From assembly GCA_036346205.1 (NCBI GenBank), contig JARFJB010001594.1, forward strand, positions 4,099,501 through 4,163,500: DNA of 64,000 nucleotides, written 5' to 3'. Shown piece after piece: positions 11,710 through 23,110 of this stretch. The notes under the pieces are model-generated. The model was not told where the DNA came from. It made no database searches and saw nothing but the letters and a program-made list of their open reading frames with translations. Position numbers and translations under genes: made by a program. Position 1 is the first letter of the stretch, and each line of letters opens with the position of its first letter. This stretch comes from Vesta saturnalis (Eukaryota; Arthropoda; Insecta; Coleoptera; Lampyridae).

Positions 11710-13257
11710 TCAAGAAATTAGATTACGAGGTCTAAGACCAAACCAAAATCCACCTTCTGCTGTAAGAGTAACTTGTGAAGGAGAGAGTTTCATTGGAAGA
11801 ACAGATTTACTTGTAACAACAATTTCAAAATTCTTTAAAATATAGAAAAATAAAATTTTTGTCTCCAGTAAACCAAATCTGTTTCCAATGCAACTTCGTG
11901 GTCCAACACCAAAGGGAGCATACATATAAGGAGATATATCAGTTTTATTTTCGTTATTAAATCGTTCTGGATCAAAACGTTCAGGCTCTGGAAAAATTTT
12001 TATCACGATGCATTGCGTAAAAAAGCAAATAAATAACATCGCCTTCTTTCAAATGAATCGGTTTTTCACCTTCTTTTTCTGGTTGAATTGTGTACGGTTT
12101 TACGCAAAGTCTATCACTTAGTACATTGCTTGGCCATTTGCGGAGAGTTTCTAAAAACAAATATTTATCGATTTTAATCTGTAAAAAATTCTTACCAGAA
12201 ATAACCATATCTAAGTAAACCATTTTCACTAACGTTTCATACGTAAGTTTTCCTTTGCATTCTGCTAAAGTTTTATCTACTTCAATTCGCAATTTTTCTT
12301 GGACATCGGGGTTCACCGCAAGTTCGTATACACAAAAACACATTAAAGTTGACACAGTTTCAAATCCAGCAAAAAAGAAAATAAGAGCTTGGGCAGTAAT
12401 GTCATCATCAGTTAATAGCCTTTTTTGCATTTTTTCTTCTTTTCCTATAGCTGACTCTTCAATAATAGCAAATCCAGAATCAACAACACTATCACTGTCA
12501 TTTTCGTGCTTCAGTTTACCTTTTCTTGCTTGCATTAATAGATGAATCATATCAGGTCGTACAATACCACTCTTCTCACGTTGTTCCATATTGCCTATTA
12601 CCAAATTTCTAAAAAAACTGCTAACATTATCATTAAAAATTCGTAATCCAAGAAACTAAAAATTATACTTTAATTTAAAGATCAAACGCCATTACTAATT
12701 ACTTTTGCTAATCTTGGCGTAAATATCATTACAAAAAAAGATATATTTCTCCAAAAACCGCCAAAGTTTGTGACCTGCTTTCCCATGTGATAAAATTCAT
12801 TATCACGGTCTTTTAAAGAATTACAAGATATACCAAAAGATGCAGAAGCAATAATATCGTTGGCGTATCTTGTTAACGCATCCTTAAACTCAATAGTAAC
12901 AATCCCAGAATTTTGACTTTTGAAATACTCCACAAAATTTTCTGCACATTCTGACATTAAACCAAACATTCCTTTCATTTTACTGCTTGTAAATGATGGA
13001 CTGAGAGTAGCTCGCATTTCTTTCCATTTATCACCTAAAGAATAAACAGTGATTAGCTCACTAATATTTTTGAGTTTTTCTTATTAAACTTAACCTTTTA
13101 GAGATATTAAGTTTTTCCCCACAAAGGATCTAAGTCTTCGGTTACAAATATATTATGGTCTATGAAATGATCAAAATCCTTTACTGTTATTTGCTTAATT
13201 AACTCAGGATCCTTAAGCACTAGAAGTGGTTTTGTTAGTTGGTATATGCCTAAATAT
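11710..13257 (-). CDS. cytochrome P450, CYP9-like (gene 1), exons 2-5
   Basis: Encodes most of a microsomal clan 3 P450, a haem-thiolate mono-oxygenase that takes electrons from P450 reductase. CYP9 enzymes often act on xenobiotics. Exons read from the splice sites are 13095-13257, 12703-13034, 12196-12655 and 11710-12150, with introns of 60, 47 and 45 bp (all GT-AG). Landmarks are WKEMRATLSPSFTSSKMKGM (helix C with WxxxR), AGFETVS (I-helix oxygen-binding motif), ETLRKWPSN (ExxR), FDPERF, FGVGPRSCIGNRF (haem loop with the cysteine ligand) and a GFWFGLRPR end typical of CYP9. With exon 1 the product would be about 532 aa, the family's normal length. Two frameshifts break it: exon 2 has A5 where gene 2 has A6 (at LWGK, near 13114), and in exon 5 two bases are missing around an A5T5 run near 11995, upstream of FPEPERF. 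Both are homopolymer shortenings, so assembly error or recent pseudogenisation is possible. Confidence 0.9.
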
Positions 13258-13419
13258 CTGAAATAAAAAAAAGTGATTTAGGTTTTAATAATGGAATAAG
13301 TGTATATACTAGGTGTGATCTTTTTTGCTCACTTGGCATAAATAAAATCTTAATTGCAAACATAAATTCTTAATAAGTTGAGTTAATCGGCCTATTTCCA
13401 CAGTTTTTGCTTTTTGAGC

Positions 13420-13450
13420 GTTTCGGAAGCGGACTCTGCTTCGACATCAG
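13420..13450 (-). ncRNA. hammerhead ribozyme-like core in Penelope pseudo-LTR
   Basis: The minus strand reads CTGATG, then T and C, then a perfect stem-loop GAAGC-AGAGTCC-GCTTC, then CGAAAC. This matches the hammerhead layout CUGAUGA-helix II-GAAA, except that the A after CUGAUG is T. A hairpin AGTCC-TTCTCA-GGACT lies just upstream where helix I is expected. The opposite inverted end keeps GGAAGCAGAGTCCGC but not the full core. The ribozyme is probably inactive in this copy. Confidence 0.45.
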
Positions 13451-13527
13451 GCTTAGTCCTGAGAAGGACTGTTTTCGGAATTGAGTCGAATTTATTTTAC
13501 TCTGATTTTTTCCCACGCACTTGACTA

Positions 13528-13592
13528 TTCTCAAAATCGAATTTGGCACCTTTCACTTAAAAGCCTCACACCTTTATCACTGAGCCACTAAG
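13528..13592 (-). repeat. tRNA-like sequence (SINE remnant)
   Basis: The minus strand has TTAGTGGCTCAGTGATAAAG (A-box-like) and, about 35 bases later, AAATTCGATTTTG (a decayed B box). This resembles the tRNA-related head of a SINE lying inside the Penelope-like segment. Arms pair poorly, so it is not a tRNA gene. Confidence 0.4.
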
Positions 13593-13772
13593 TAATATAT
13601 ATTATATAAATATATATTTTTTAGAACTTATGTATATTAAACTTTTTCGTTGTTGCGCAGTAATTTATTGCGAATGTCGCGCCGTAACTTATTGTGCAGC
13701 TGTATTGCGTTTAAGCTCTTCATTTCACACTAGCTTGATTTATTGGATTTTCTGCTAGTTTGACGTATGTGG

Positions 13773-14000
13773 TTACCTTGAGTTTCCGCGAGTTGTATTC
13801 TCGTCCTTTGCCAAATAAAGATGTACGTTATCCCATTGGATGCGATGGTCCTCGTTCCACACATGTTCGGCGATTCTTGATTTTTTTGTTTCGCCCTTGC
13901 GGACGTTGTTCTTATATTCCTGTGATCTCACTTTAAGTGATCTACTGCTCTCTCCCATGTATGCTCTGCGGCATTCGCATGGTATGTTTTATACACAATT
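13773..14000 (-). pseudogene. GIY-YIG endonuclease domain of a Penelope-like element
   Basis: The reading IPCECRRAYMGESSRSLKVR shows the CxC and the AYMGE-S-RSL core that corresponds to GIY-YIG. It is followed by KNNVRKGETKKSRIAEHVW and the downstream helix with IQWDN. This is the endonuclease fused to the RT in Penelope-like elements, where it cuts target DNA. A one-base frame change near 13960 splits the CxC part from the open frame at 13773-13958. The rest of the polyprotein is absent apart from a short stretch upstream (about 13990-14130). Confidence 0.75.
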
Positions 14001-14509
14001 CTTGGAATTCTGATCTTCATTGTGTGGTTTGGTTTTGGTTAGTATTCCCCTGAGTCGATTTGAAGGAAGTGCGTATCTTGTATTTGCTGCCTGTCCTTCC
14101 TATTTTGTCTGAGGTACCTTGCATATATGGTATTATCGCTGTATATTTAGGTTGTTCTGTTCTGGTTACCCTTTCCCTGTTTAGGTTACGTGTTAGATCG
14201 CCATTTTGAGTGTTTAGCGATATTTTCTTTTCTTTGTTCAGGTCCTTTTATTTTGAGCATATTGTTTTTCCATCGTACAAGCATTTTGCCACGCCTAACT
14301 TCACTTTTTGTAGTGATTGCAGGTGGTACCTTGGGGCAGGTTTCCAACATTTTTGTGAAAATGTTGTCATTCCTGTGTGTACATCAGGAATGGCAGTTTT
14401 GTTCCGACTCCAACCATACAACACATTGGAATAGTCTAACGGAAGCAGAGTCCGCCCGCAACGTCGTGCTCAAAAAGCAAAAACTGTGGAAATAGGCTGA
14501 TCAACTCAA

Positions 14510-15804
14510 TTTAAAGAAACCACAGTTACAAAACGCTACAATTATACAGAATAAATTCTTAAAATTAAGCTTTAGAACAGATTTTAAGGAATAATATCTA
14601 TGTCTATAAGTTATACCATAGATGGACATTCAACTTTAATATTTTGTTCACAATTAATTTGTAAAACCGTTTTAACCCTTTAAAGGTTGAAAAGTGAATG
14701 ATTCTATTTACTTTAAGCGGGTAATAACAAAAAGAGACAGTAATGAGGGAAGGGTCAGTAATGGACCATTTTCCAACCTGTGGGGGTACTATCGATTTAA
14801 ACATCAATTCAAATTGACAACGAATTTTAATAAAGGGTCAATAGTATGCAACATTTTGCTCACCGTAGATGGTGACTGAACGCAAGGAATAGGTGGAAAC
14901 AAACAATACGTTTCCAATAAGCATATCTAATAAGTGAATGATTGATAATAAGTAACGACAAAACCAATAGAAAAATAGTAAGCATAACATTTATGGCTTC
15001 TCATTAAAGTAAAAATTAAAAGTCGCGTTGTCACGACCTTCAATATTAAACGAGAAGCCGTGATGGATGTGTTCCAAAATTATTTGGTTTAAACTGTATA
15101 ATGTTGCTTGTCCTTTATTGAGAATAAAATCGTATACAAACCTCGGCATAAGTACCATTCCCCAATCTCGAGAAGTACTATACTTCTCTGACAGAATGGA
15201 GCACCTCCCCTCGGTGTGTTTAATAATTATATGTGGTCCATTTAGTTATTTAATCACCATTTAAATTAAAAAAAAAATAATTTTTAATTACATATTTACC
15301 TTTGAACTTATTCGTTCACAACAAAACTTATAATAATCATTTAAATTACATTCAATATTTACTAATCTGCAAGCGCGATTGCTCATGATGTTTGCTCTAA
15401 TTAATCACTTTACACGATTGTTAAAAGGGAACCTCTTACCTAAGTATTAATTCAGTCAATAACGTTGATCGGTGGGGTTGACGTTTAAATTCTACCTCTA
15501 TCGGGATTTATTCCCTTCTTTTAAACATAAAAACGGTCGATACTTCTGTCATATTAGAAAAATGTTTACATAATAATTCAATTTACTATAGGAAGAAAAG
15601 CTGGGATAGAAAGTCTATTACCACTGTAACACTGTACGTAAATTACATTCTTAGCGTAAATTGACTTAGTACTACGTTAAGATACACTTAATGAAATCGT
15701 ATACCCTTTTGCATGTCAGCTATATTTATTTTTAGGTTAATTTCATTCAATCAGTCGTATTTATTAATTTTCCATGATTATGTTTAGATCGGTGGGAATG
15801 TACC
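14510..15804. other. intronic AT-rich stretch
   Basis: Part of P450 gene 1 intron 1. The plus strand at 15268-15345 carries the dispersed repeat shared with 4676-4755. Otherwise I see no exon or RNA gene. Sequence quality looks ordinary up to about 15800. Confidence 0.45.
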
Positions 15805-16379
15805 TTTAGTGTGATGGTGGGTGGTGTTTGAGTGTGGTTGTGGGTTTGTGAGGTGGTGTGGGTGTTTGAGGTGTGGTGTGTGAGTGTGTGTGGGGTGTGG
15901 GGTGTGAGGTGGGTGGGTGTGTGGGGTGGGGTGAGTGGGGTGGGTGTGGGGTGGGTGAGTGTGAGTGTGGGGTGTGGGTGTGTGAGGGGGGGGGGGAGTG
16001 TGGGTGTGGGGGGTGTGGGTGTGTGGGTGTGTGAGTGTGGGGTGTGTGAGTGTGTGTGGGGGTGTGGTGTTGGTGTTGGTGTGTGGTGTGTGAGGGTGTG
16101 TGGTGTGTGGGTGGGTGGGGGGGGTGGGTGTGAGTGTGGGGTGTGGTGTGAGTGGTGGGGGGGGTGGGTGGGGGGTGTGGTGTGGGTGGTGGTGTGTGTG
16201 TGTGTGTGTGTGGTGTGTGTGGTGTGGGTGGAGTGTGGTGGGAGTGGGGTGTGAGGGGTGTGGAGGGAGTGTGGGGTGGGTGGGGGGGTGAGTGGATGTG
16301 TGGGGGGTGTGGGGAGTGGGTGTGGGTGTGGTGTGTGTGTGGTGAGTGTGGGGTGTGGGAGTGTGGTGTGTGTGTGTGT

Positions 16380-16429
<50 letters not shown>

Positions 16430-19400
16430 GTGTGGTGTGTGGGGGTGTGGGTGTGAGGGTGTGGGGGGGGGGGGTGTGGGGTGGTGGGGGTGGAGGAGGT
16501 GGTGAGTGTGGAGGGAGTGGGAGTGGGTGGTGGGGAGGTGGGTGGGGGGGGGTGGGGGGAGTGTGGTGAGGGGGGGGGGGGTGGGGGGTGGTGGTGGGGG
16601 GGGGGTGGGGGGTGTGGGGTGAGGGAGGTGGGAGTGTGAGTGGGGGGTGGTGGGGGTGGGTGGTGGGGAGTGGGGGGGGGGAGGGTGGGGTGGGGTGGGG
16701 TGGGGTGGGGGTGGGGGGGGGGTGAGTGGTGAGGTGGGGGGAGTGGGGAGGAGGGAGGTGAGTGGGGGATGTGAGTGGGGAGGGGGAGGGGAAGGGGAGG
16801 GGTGAGGGGGGGGGGTGGGGGGGGGGTGGGGGGGAGGGTGGGGGAGTGTGGGAGTGGAGGGTGAGTGGTGGGGGGTGGTGAGGTGGTGGTGGGAGGAGGG
16901 GAGTGGAGGGGTGGGGAGGGGGGGTGGAGGGTGGGGAGGGGTGGGGTGGGGAGTGTGGGAGTGGGGTGTGGAGGGGAGTGGGAGTGGGTGGGTGAGTGGG
17001 GGGGTGTGAGTGAGTGTGGGTGAGGTGTGAGTGGGGGGTGGGGTGTGGAGGGGTGGGGGAGTGGGGGGTGGGGTGGGGTGAGTGTGAGTGAGTGTGGGTG
17101 AGGGTGGAGGAGGGGTGGGGTGAGGGAGTGGTGTGAGGGGGGGGGGTGGGGGTGGGAGTGGGGGGGTGGGTGGGGGGGGGGTGGTGTGGGGTGAGTGAGT
17201 GTGGGGTGGGGGGGGAGGGTGGGGGAGGTGGTGTGAGTGGGAGTGTGGGGGTAGGGTGTGGGGGGGGGTGTGGGGGTGAGAGGGAGGGGTGGAGGGGAGT
17301 GGGTGAGTGGGGAGGGGGGGAGTGTGAGGAGGTGGGTGGGTGGGGGGAGTGGGGGTGAGGTGGGGAGTGTGAGTGAGGTGGGGGGTGGAAGGGGGTGGGA
17401 GTGGAGGTGAGGGGGGAGGTGAGGAGTGGGTGGGGAGGGGTGGGTGGGGGAGGAGGGGGTGAGGGGGGGGAGTGTGGGTGGGGGTGGGGAGTGGGTGAGG
17501 GTGGAAGGGGGGGTGGGGGGGGTGGGGAGTGGAGTGGGGGTGGTGAGTGGGGGGAGTGGGTGGGAGGGTGAGGTGTGGGAGGGGGGATGAGGGGAGGGTG
17601 AGTGGGGGGAGGTGGGAGTGGGGAGGTGGGGTGGGTGGGGGGTGGGGTGAGGAGTGGGGGGGGTGAGGGTGTGAGTGGGTGTGAGGGGGAGGGAGGAGGG
17701 GTGGTGAGTGGGGGGTGGAGGGGGAGGGGTGGTGAGTGTGGTGGGGTGAGGGGGAGTGTGGGGGGTGGGAGGGGAGTGGGGGTGGTGTGGTGGGTGGGTG
17801 GTGGGAGTGTGAGGGGGGGTGAGGGATGGGAGGTGGGGTGGGGAGGAGGGGGGGGAGTGTGAGGGTGGGGGTGTGAGGGTTGAGGTGGGAGGGGGGTGGG
17901 GTGAGGGAGGGGTGGTGGGGGGGGGGGGAGGAGGGGGAGGTGGGGGTGAGTGGGGTGAGGAGGGGGTGGGGGGGGGGGGGGAGGGGGGTGGGGTGGTGAG
18001 GGAGTGAGTGTGAGGGTGGGTGAATGGTGGGGGGGGGGGAGGAGGGAGGAGGGGAGTGTGGGAGTGTGGGAGTGAGTGGGGGTGGAGGTGGTGGTGGGTG
18101 AGTGGGGGGAGTGGTGGGTGTAGGTGGAGTGGTTGGGAGGTGTGAGTGGGAGTGTGGGTGGAGTGTGGGTGAGTGTGGGAGGGGTGGGGAGGTGGGGAGT
18201 GTGGAGTGGGTGGGGGGTGGAGTGGGGAGGAGTGAGGAGGGTGGGGAGTGGGAGGAGTGTGGGTGGTGGGTGGGGGAGGGGGGGTGGGGGGGAGGTGGGG
18301 AGTGAGTGTGGTGAGGTGGTGGGGGTGAGTGGAGTGGGTGGGGAGGGGAGGAGGGAGTGGGGAGGGTGAGGGGGGGTGGGAGTGGGTGGTGGGAGGGGTG
18401 GGGGAGGGAGTGGGGGGGGTGGGGGGGGTGGGGGGGGAGGGGGTGAGTGTGAGTGGGTGGGTGAGTGGGGGTGGTGAGGGGGGGAGTGGGGGTGGGTGGT
18501 GAGTGGTGTGGGAGGTGGGGGGTGGGGGGTGAGTGGTGGGTGTGAGTGGGGGGGTGGTGGTGGTGGTGGGTGGTGGGAGGGGGGTGTGGTGGTGAGGGGG
18601 GGAGGGTGGGTGAGTGGGGGGGGAGTGGGGGAGGGTGGGGAGTGGGGGAGTGAGGGGAGGGGTGGTGGGGGTGGGTGGTGGGTGGTGGTGGTGTGGTGAG
18701 GGAGTGGGAGTGGGGAGGGGAGGGGAGTGGGGTGAGAGGAGGGTGGGTGAGGTGAGGGTGGTGAGGGGTGAGGTGGTGAGTGAGTGGGGGGGGTGGGTGG
18801 AGTGGTGTGGGGTGGGAGTGGGGTGAGTGGTGAGGGAGTGGGGAGGTGGGAGTGATGGGGGGGGGAGTGGGGGGTGGTGGGTGAGTGAGTGTGGGAGGTG
18901 AGTGGGGTGAGTGGGTGGGGTGGGAGGGGTGAGGGGTGGGGAGTGAGGGAGGGGTGGGGGTGAGTGGGTGAGGGGTGGGGGGGGGGGGGGGGGAGTGTGG
19001 GAGGGGAGGGGTGGGTGGTGGTGGGGAGTGGGGTGGGGGGGGGGGAGTGAGTGGAGGGAGGGTGGGGGGGGAGGGTGAGTGGGTGGTGGGGGGGTGAGTG
19101 AGGGTGGGGGGGGTGAGGTGGTGGGTGGTGAGGTGGGGGGGTGGGGAGTGGGAGGTGGGGGGTGTGGGGGGAGGAGGGGAGGGTGGGTGAGGGGGGTGGT
19201 GGTGGGGGAGTGGGGTGGGGGGGGGTGGAATGGGTGAGGAGGGGGGAGTGGGGGAGTGGGGAGGGGGGAGGGTGGGGTGGGGAGGGGTGAATGAGGGTGA
19301 GGGGGGGTGTGAGGGTGAGGGAGTGGGGGGTGGGAGGTGAGGGGAGGTGGGGGGTGTGGGGGGGGTGAGTGGGGTGGGAGGGTGGGGTGAGGTGAAGGGG

Positions 19401-20656
19401 GAGGGGGGGTGGGAGGTGAGTGGGGGTGAGGGTGGGAGGAGGGAGTGGAGTGGGAGGAGGGGAGTGGGGAGGGTGGGGAGGTGGGGGGTGAGGGGGGGTG
19501 TGGGAGGGTGGGAGTGTGAGTGAGTGGTGGTGAGGGGGTGGTGAGTGAGTGTGAGGAGGGATGAGTGAGGGGAGTGTGGTGAGTGGAGTGGTGAGTGGGG
19601 GAGGGGGAGTGAGGGTGGAGGGTGGGAGTGAGGTGGTGGTGGAGGGTGAGGGGGGTGAGTGGGTGGGGGGTGAGGTGGGTGGTGTGTGGGTGGGAGGGGA
19701 GGGTGGGGGTGTGGGGGTGGAGTGGGAGTGGGGTGAGGAGGTGGGGAGGTGAGGGGGGAGTGGGGTGAGGGGAGGGTGTGAGGGGGTGGGGGGGTGAGAG
19801 TGGGTGGTGGGGGTGGGGGGTGGTGAGTGTGAGGGGTGGGGGGGGAGGGGTGGTGGTGAGGTGGTGGGAGTGGGGGGGAGGGGGAGGAGTGGGAGGGGGT
19901 GAGTGTGGGGGAGTGTGGGGAGGGGGGTGGGGGGGGGTGGGGGGAGGTGGGAGTGGGGTGAGGGGGGTGAGTGGGGGGGGAGGGGGTGAGGAGGTGTGAG
20001 TGAGTGGGAGGTGAGGGGGGGGAGTGAGGTGAGGAGGGTGGGGAGGAGGGGGGAGGGGGGGTGTGAGGGGGGGGAGGGTGGGAGGAGGTGAGTGGGGGAG
20101 GGGTGAGTGGGGGGAGGGGGGGGTGAGTGGGTGGGGGTGGGGGTGAGGGGGGTGGTGGGGAGTGGTGTGGTGGGGTGGGTGGTGGGGTGAGGGGAGGTGA
20201 GTGGTGGAAGGGTTTGGGGGTTTGGGTGGTTGGGTGGGGGGGGGAATAGGAATTTAAAATTAAGGGGTTTTATATTATTTATTTATGGGTGGTTTGGGGG
20301 GGTGTGAGGTGAGGGGGAAGGGTGGTTATTTTTATTTTGATTGGGGGGGAGTGGGTGGTGGGTTTTTGGGGGTTGTGGGGTGGTGAAGTTGAGGATTAGG
20401 GAAAATTTATAGTGATGGTGTTTTAATTTGTAGGTTTTTTTTTAATATGTTTTATTTTAAATTATTTTTATTTATTATTTAATTTATTGGGATTTAAAAT
20501 TTTTTTTTTTTATTAAAATTTTTATTTTAAATTTATTTTTTTTTTTATTTTTAAAAAAAAATTTTATTATTAAATTTTAAAATTTTTTTTTATTTTATTT
20601 TTAAATTTTAAAAAAAAAAAAATATAAAAATAATTAAAAAAAAAAAAAAAAATATA

Positions 20657-20739
<83 letters not shown>

Positions 20740-21083
20740 AAAAAAAAAATAAAAAAAAAATAAAAAGAAAAGAAATAGAAAAAGAAAAAAAAAAATTTTG
20801 AAATAAAAAAAAAAAAGGGGTAAGAAAAAAAAAAGGGGGGGGAAAAAAAAAAAAAAAAAAAGTTGGGGGGGGGGTTTTTTAAAATTTGGGGGAAAAATTT
20901 TGGAAAAAAAAATTTTGGTTTGAAAGGAAAAAGGGGGTAATAGGGGGGGGGGGGATGGGGGGTTTAGGAAGGGGGGGTTTAGGATGGATGGGGGGTGGTG
21001 GGGGGGGGGAAAGGGGGGGGGGGGGTGGGGGGGTGGGGTGGGGGGTTTTTGGGGGGAAAGGGGAAAGGAAGGAAAGGGGGAAT
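15805..21083. repeat. C-free G-rich low-complexity block
   Basis: I see no C on the plus strand across this entire 5.3 kb. Sub-zones are GT-rich with GTGTGGGG-like phrases and a (GT)n run near 16381-16426 (15.82-16.46 kb), G-dominant GGAGTGGGTGAGTGGG-like sequence without a fixed unit (16.46-20.22 kb), A/T/G sequence (20.22-20.64 kb), an A-rich zone (20.6-20.87 kb) and G/A-rich sequence (20.87-21.08 kb). All long open frames here are by-products of biased composition and not genes. It would form abundant G-quadruplexes if real. It lies within P450 gene 1 intron 1. Confidence 0.85.
20659..20737. repeat. 79-nt poly(A) run
   Basis: Uninterrupted A homopolymer within a wider A-rich zone at the centre of the anomalous block. 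Runs of this length are rarely assembled accurately. Confidence 0.8.
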
Positions 21084-22022
21084 CGGAAAGGGGAAAACCC
21101 CAAAGGAAAGGAAAGGCACCCCAAACCGAAACCGCCACAGGCCCAGGACAAGCGACAAGGAAACCCCCCAAAAACCCAAAAACCCCCCCCAACCAGGAAA
21201 CCCCAGGACCAAACCAAAGGCCAAAACCCCAAACCCCAAACCCCCAAAGGGACACAGCCACCCGGGGAACAGCCACACCCACACACCCCCACACACCCAC
21301 ACACCCAACCCCCACCCCACCCCACACCCCACACACCCACACACCCACCACCCCCACACCCACACCCCCCCCACCCACACCCACACCCCACACACCCACA
21401 AAAAAACCCCCCCCCCCCCCCCAACCCCCCCCAAAACCACCCCCAAACCCCCCCCCCCACACACCCACACACCCCCACACACCCCACACCCACACCCCAC
21501 ACCCACACACCCACCCACCCAACACCCACACCCCCCCCACACCCACACACCCCCACCCCCACCCCACCCCACACACCCACACACCCAACCCCCCCACACA
21601 CCCACCCCCACCCACACACCCACACCCCACACCCCACACACCCCCACCCACACACCCCCACCCACACCCCACACCCCACACCCCACAACCCCCCCCACAC
21701 CCCCACACCACACACACCCACAAAAAACCCCCCCACCAACCACACACCCCCCCCCCCCCCACCAACCACCACACACCCCCAAACCCCAACCAGACGAGCA
21801 CCCCACCACCACCAACCACCACCACCACCACACACCACACACACACACACACACACCAAACCCCACACACAAAAACCCCCACACACACACACACACACAC
21901 ACACAAACCCAACCCAACAACCAAACCAAAACACACCAACCAAACCCCCAAACACCAAAACCCAAACCCACCACCCAAAAACCCAACCCAAACCCAACCC
22001 CCAACAACCAACACAACCACCC
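21084..22022. repeat. T-free CA-rich low-complexity block
   Basis: I see no T on the plus strand in these about 940 bases. Most of it (about 21272-21791) contains only C and A, mainly CACACCCC-like phrases with an (AC)n run near 21835-21902. It is the compositional reverse complement of the GT-rich start of the block at 15.82-16.46 kb. The boundary with the C-free block is a single base. Confidence 0.85.
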
Positions 22023-23110
22023 TTTTTAAATTTTTCCCCTTAGGTAACCCTTATCAACCCTTTCACCCAACCCAACCCCGGTACTTCCCCAACCCAACCC
22101 CTTCCCTTTTACGTCACAAAAACACCTCCAAGAGATCCTTGGATGTCCCCAAGTGGAAACCCTTATCCCCTAACACCAACCCCCCAACCCTTGCCTCTTC
22201 CCAATCCAAATAAACCCTTACCGACCGGTGCGTCATTTCCACATTGGCGCCATCCCTTAACCCGCAACCCCCAAATTTTTCCACCTACCATTATACCGTA
22301 ATTCCCCGTTCTATGTGGCCAATTGGAAATCCAACCCCTCTCAAATTGCCCACCTGCCCGCAGGGGAACCCTACCCCTTTTACCTGACCTGGGGAAATCC
22401 ATTCCCCGGCAATCCCCGGGGCTTCCCCCCCCATCCACCCAACCCAACTTCCTTATTCCAACGGAATGTTAACGTCCGGGCCCAAAAACCCTTCTTAAAC
22501 CCCCCAAAAATATTTTTTCCCCAAAAACCTCCAAAACTTCCCAAACAACACACCTTCCTCAAACCCCAAGGAACCCCTTAATTAAGAATTCCCCTCCAAA
22601 ACCCCCCGGACCGCCTCTAATTTTGCCCCATTTCCCCTTTTCCCTTCTTTTCAAAAGCCCGTCCAAACCCCATTTGATGCCTTTTTTACCCCCCCTTCAC
22701 CTTATCCTTTTTCTCCCCCCAATCCTTAGGTGTTTTCGCAACAAAGGCTCAAACACAGTCATTTTCCCTTTTGAATCCCAACCCGGCCAACCAAGGAAAA
22801 AAGTGCCCATTAGTTTAGAACCCATAGTCAACCATGTACTCTTTAAACTTTAAAAACCCCCAAAAAAATTCCTTTTCAACCCCCCCAAATTGTGGTTTCG
22901 TGCTCCTTCCTGATATTTTTTTTTCCAACCCCCCCCAAAACCTTTTCCTTTAATTTCCCCCCTTTTAATCTTTTTTTTCAACCCCCTAACCCCGAAACAA
23001 AAAAAATTTAATTGGCTTGCCCTTTTCCCAAACACCAAAATTTAACATTTAGGTGCCTCAATAGTAGACCCATTAATGTTTCAGAACCATAGCCACTATT
23101 TCGATAGTGA
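22023..23110. other. C-rich, G-poor degraded sequence
   Basis: The composition shifts gradually from CA-rich to C/T/A sequence with many C, A and T homopolymers. Possible traces of a non-LTR ORF1 exist near 22340-22390, but I cannot support a gene. It looks like badly resolved sequence. Confidence 0.5.

Larger units (their letters stand above)
13377..14509 (-). mobile_element. Penelope-like element fragment with inverted ends
   Basis: The left end (13377-13442) and right end (14440-14509) are inverted copies that share CCTATTTCCACAGTTTTTGC and GCGGACTCTGCTTC. Between them the minus strand encodes the C-terminal part of a Penelope-like element: IPYMQGTSDKIGR, then KIRTSFKST, then the GIY-YIG region. 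Inverted pseudo-LTR arrangements and internal hammerhead motifs are known features of Penelope-like elements, and both appear here. The reverse-transcriptase portion is missing. It lies in intron 1 of P450 gene 1. Confidence 0.75.

Noticed and set aside
12255..12545. Plus-strand 96-codon ORF
   Set aside because: Antisense shadow of P450 gene 1 exon 4.
15832..20000. Many Gly/Val/Trp-rich open frames on the plus strand
   Set aside because: They exist only because C is absent, which removes some stop contexts and limits codons. There is no start context, no family similarity and all frames are similarly open.
15805..22022. Telomere array
   Set aside because: There is no TTAGG, TCAGG or other fixed short unit. 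The phrases vary continuously and the block is internal to a gene intron.
20608..22213. Long frames of 340-470 codons (His/Pro/Thr-rich on plus, Gly/Val/Cys/Phe-rich on minus)
   Set aside because: Low-complexity CA/GT and poly(A) artefacts. Frames on both strands are open over the same bases and the products have no domain structure.
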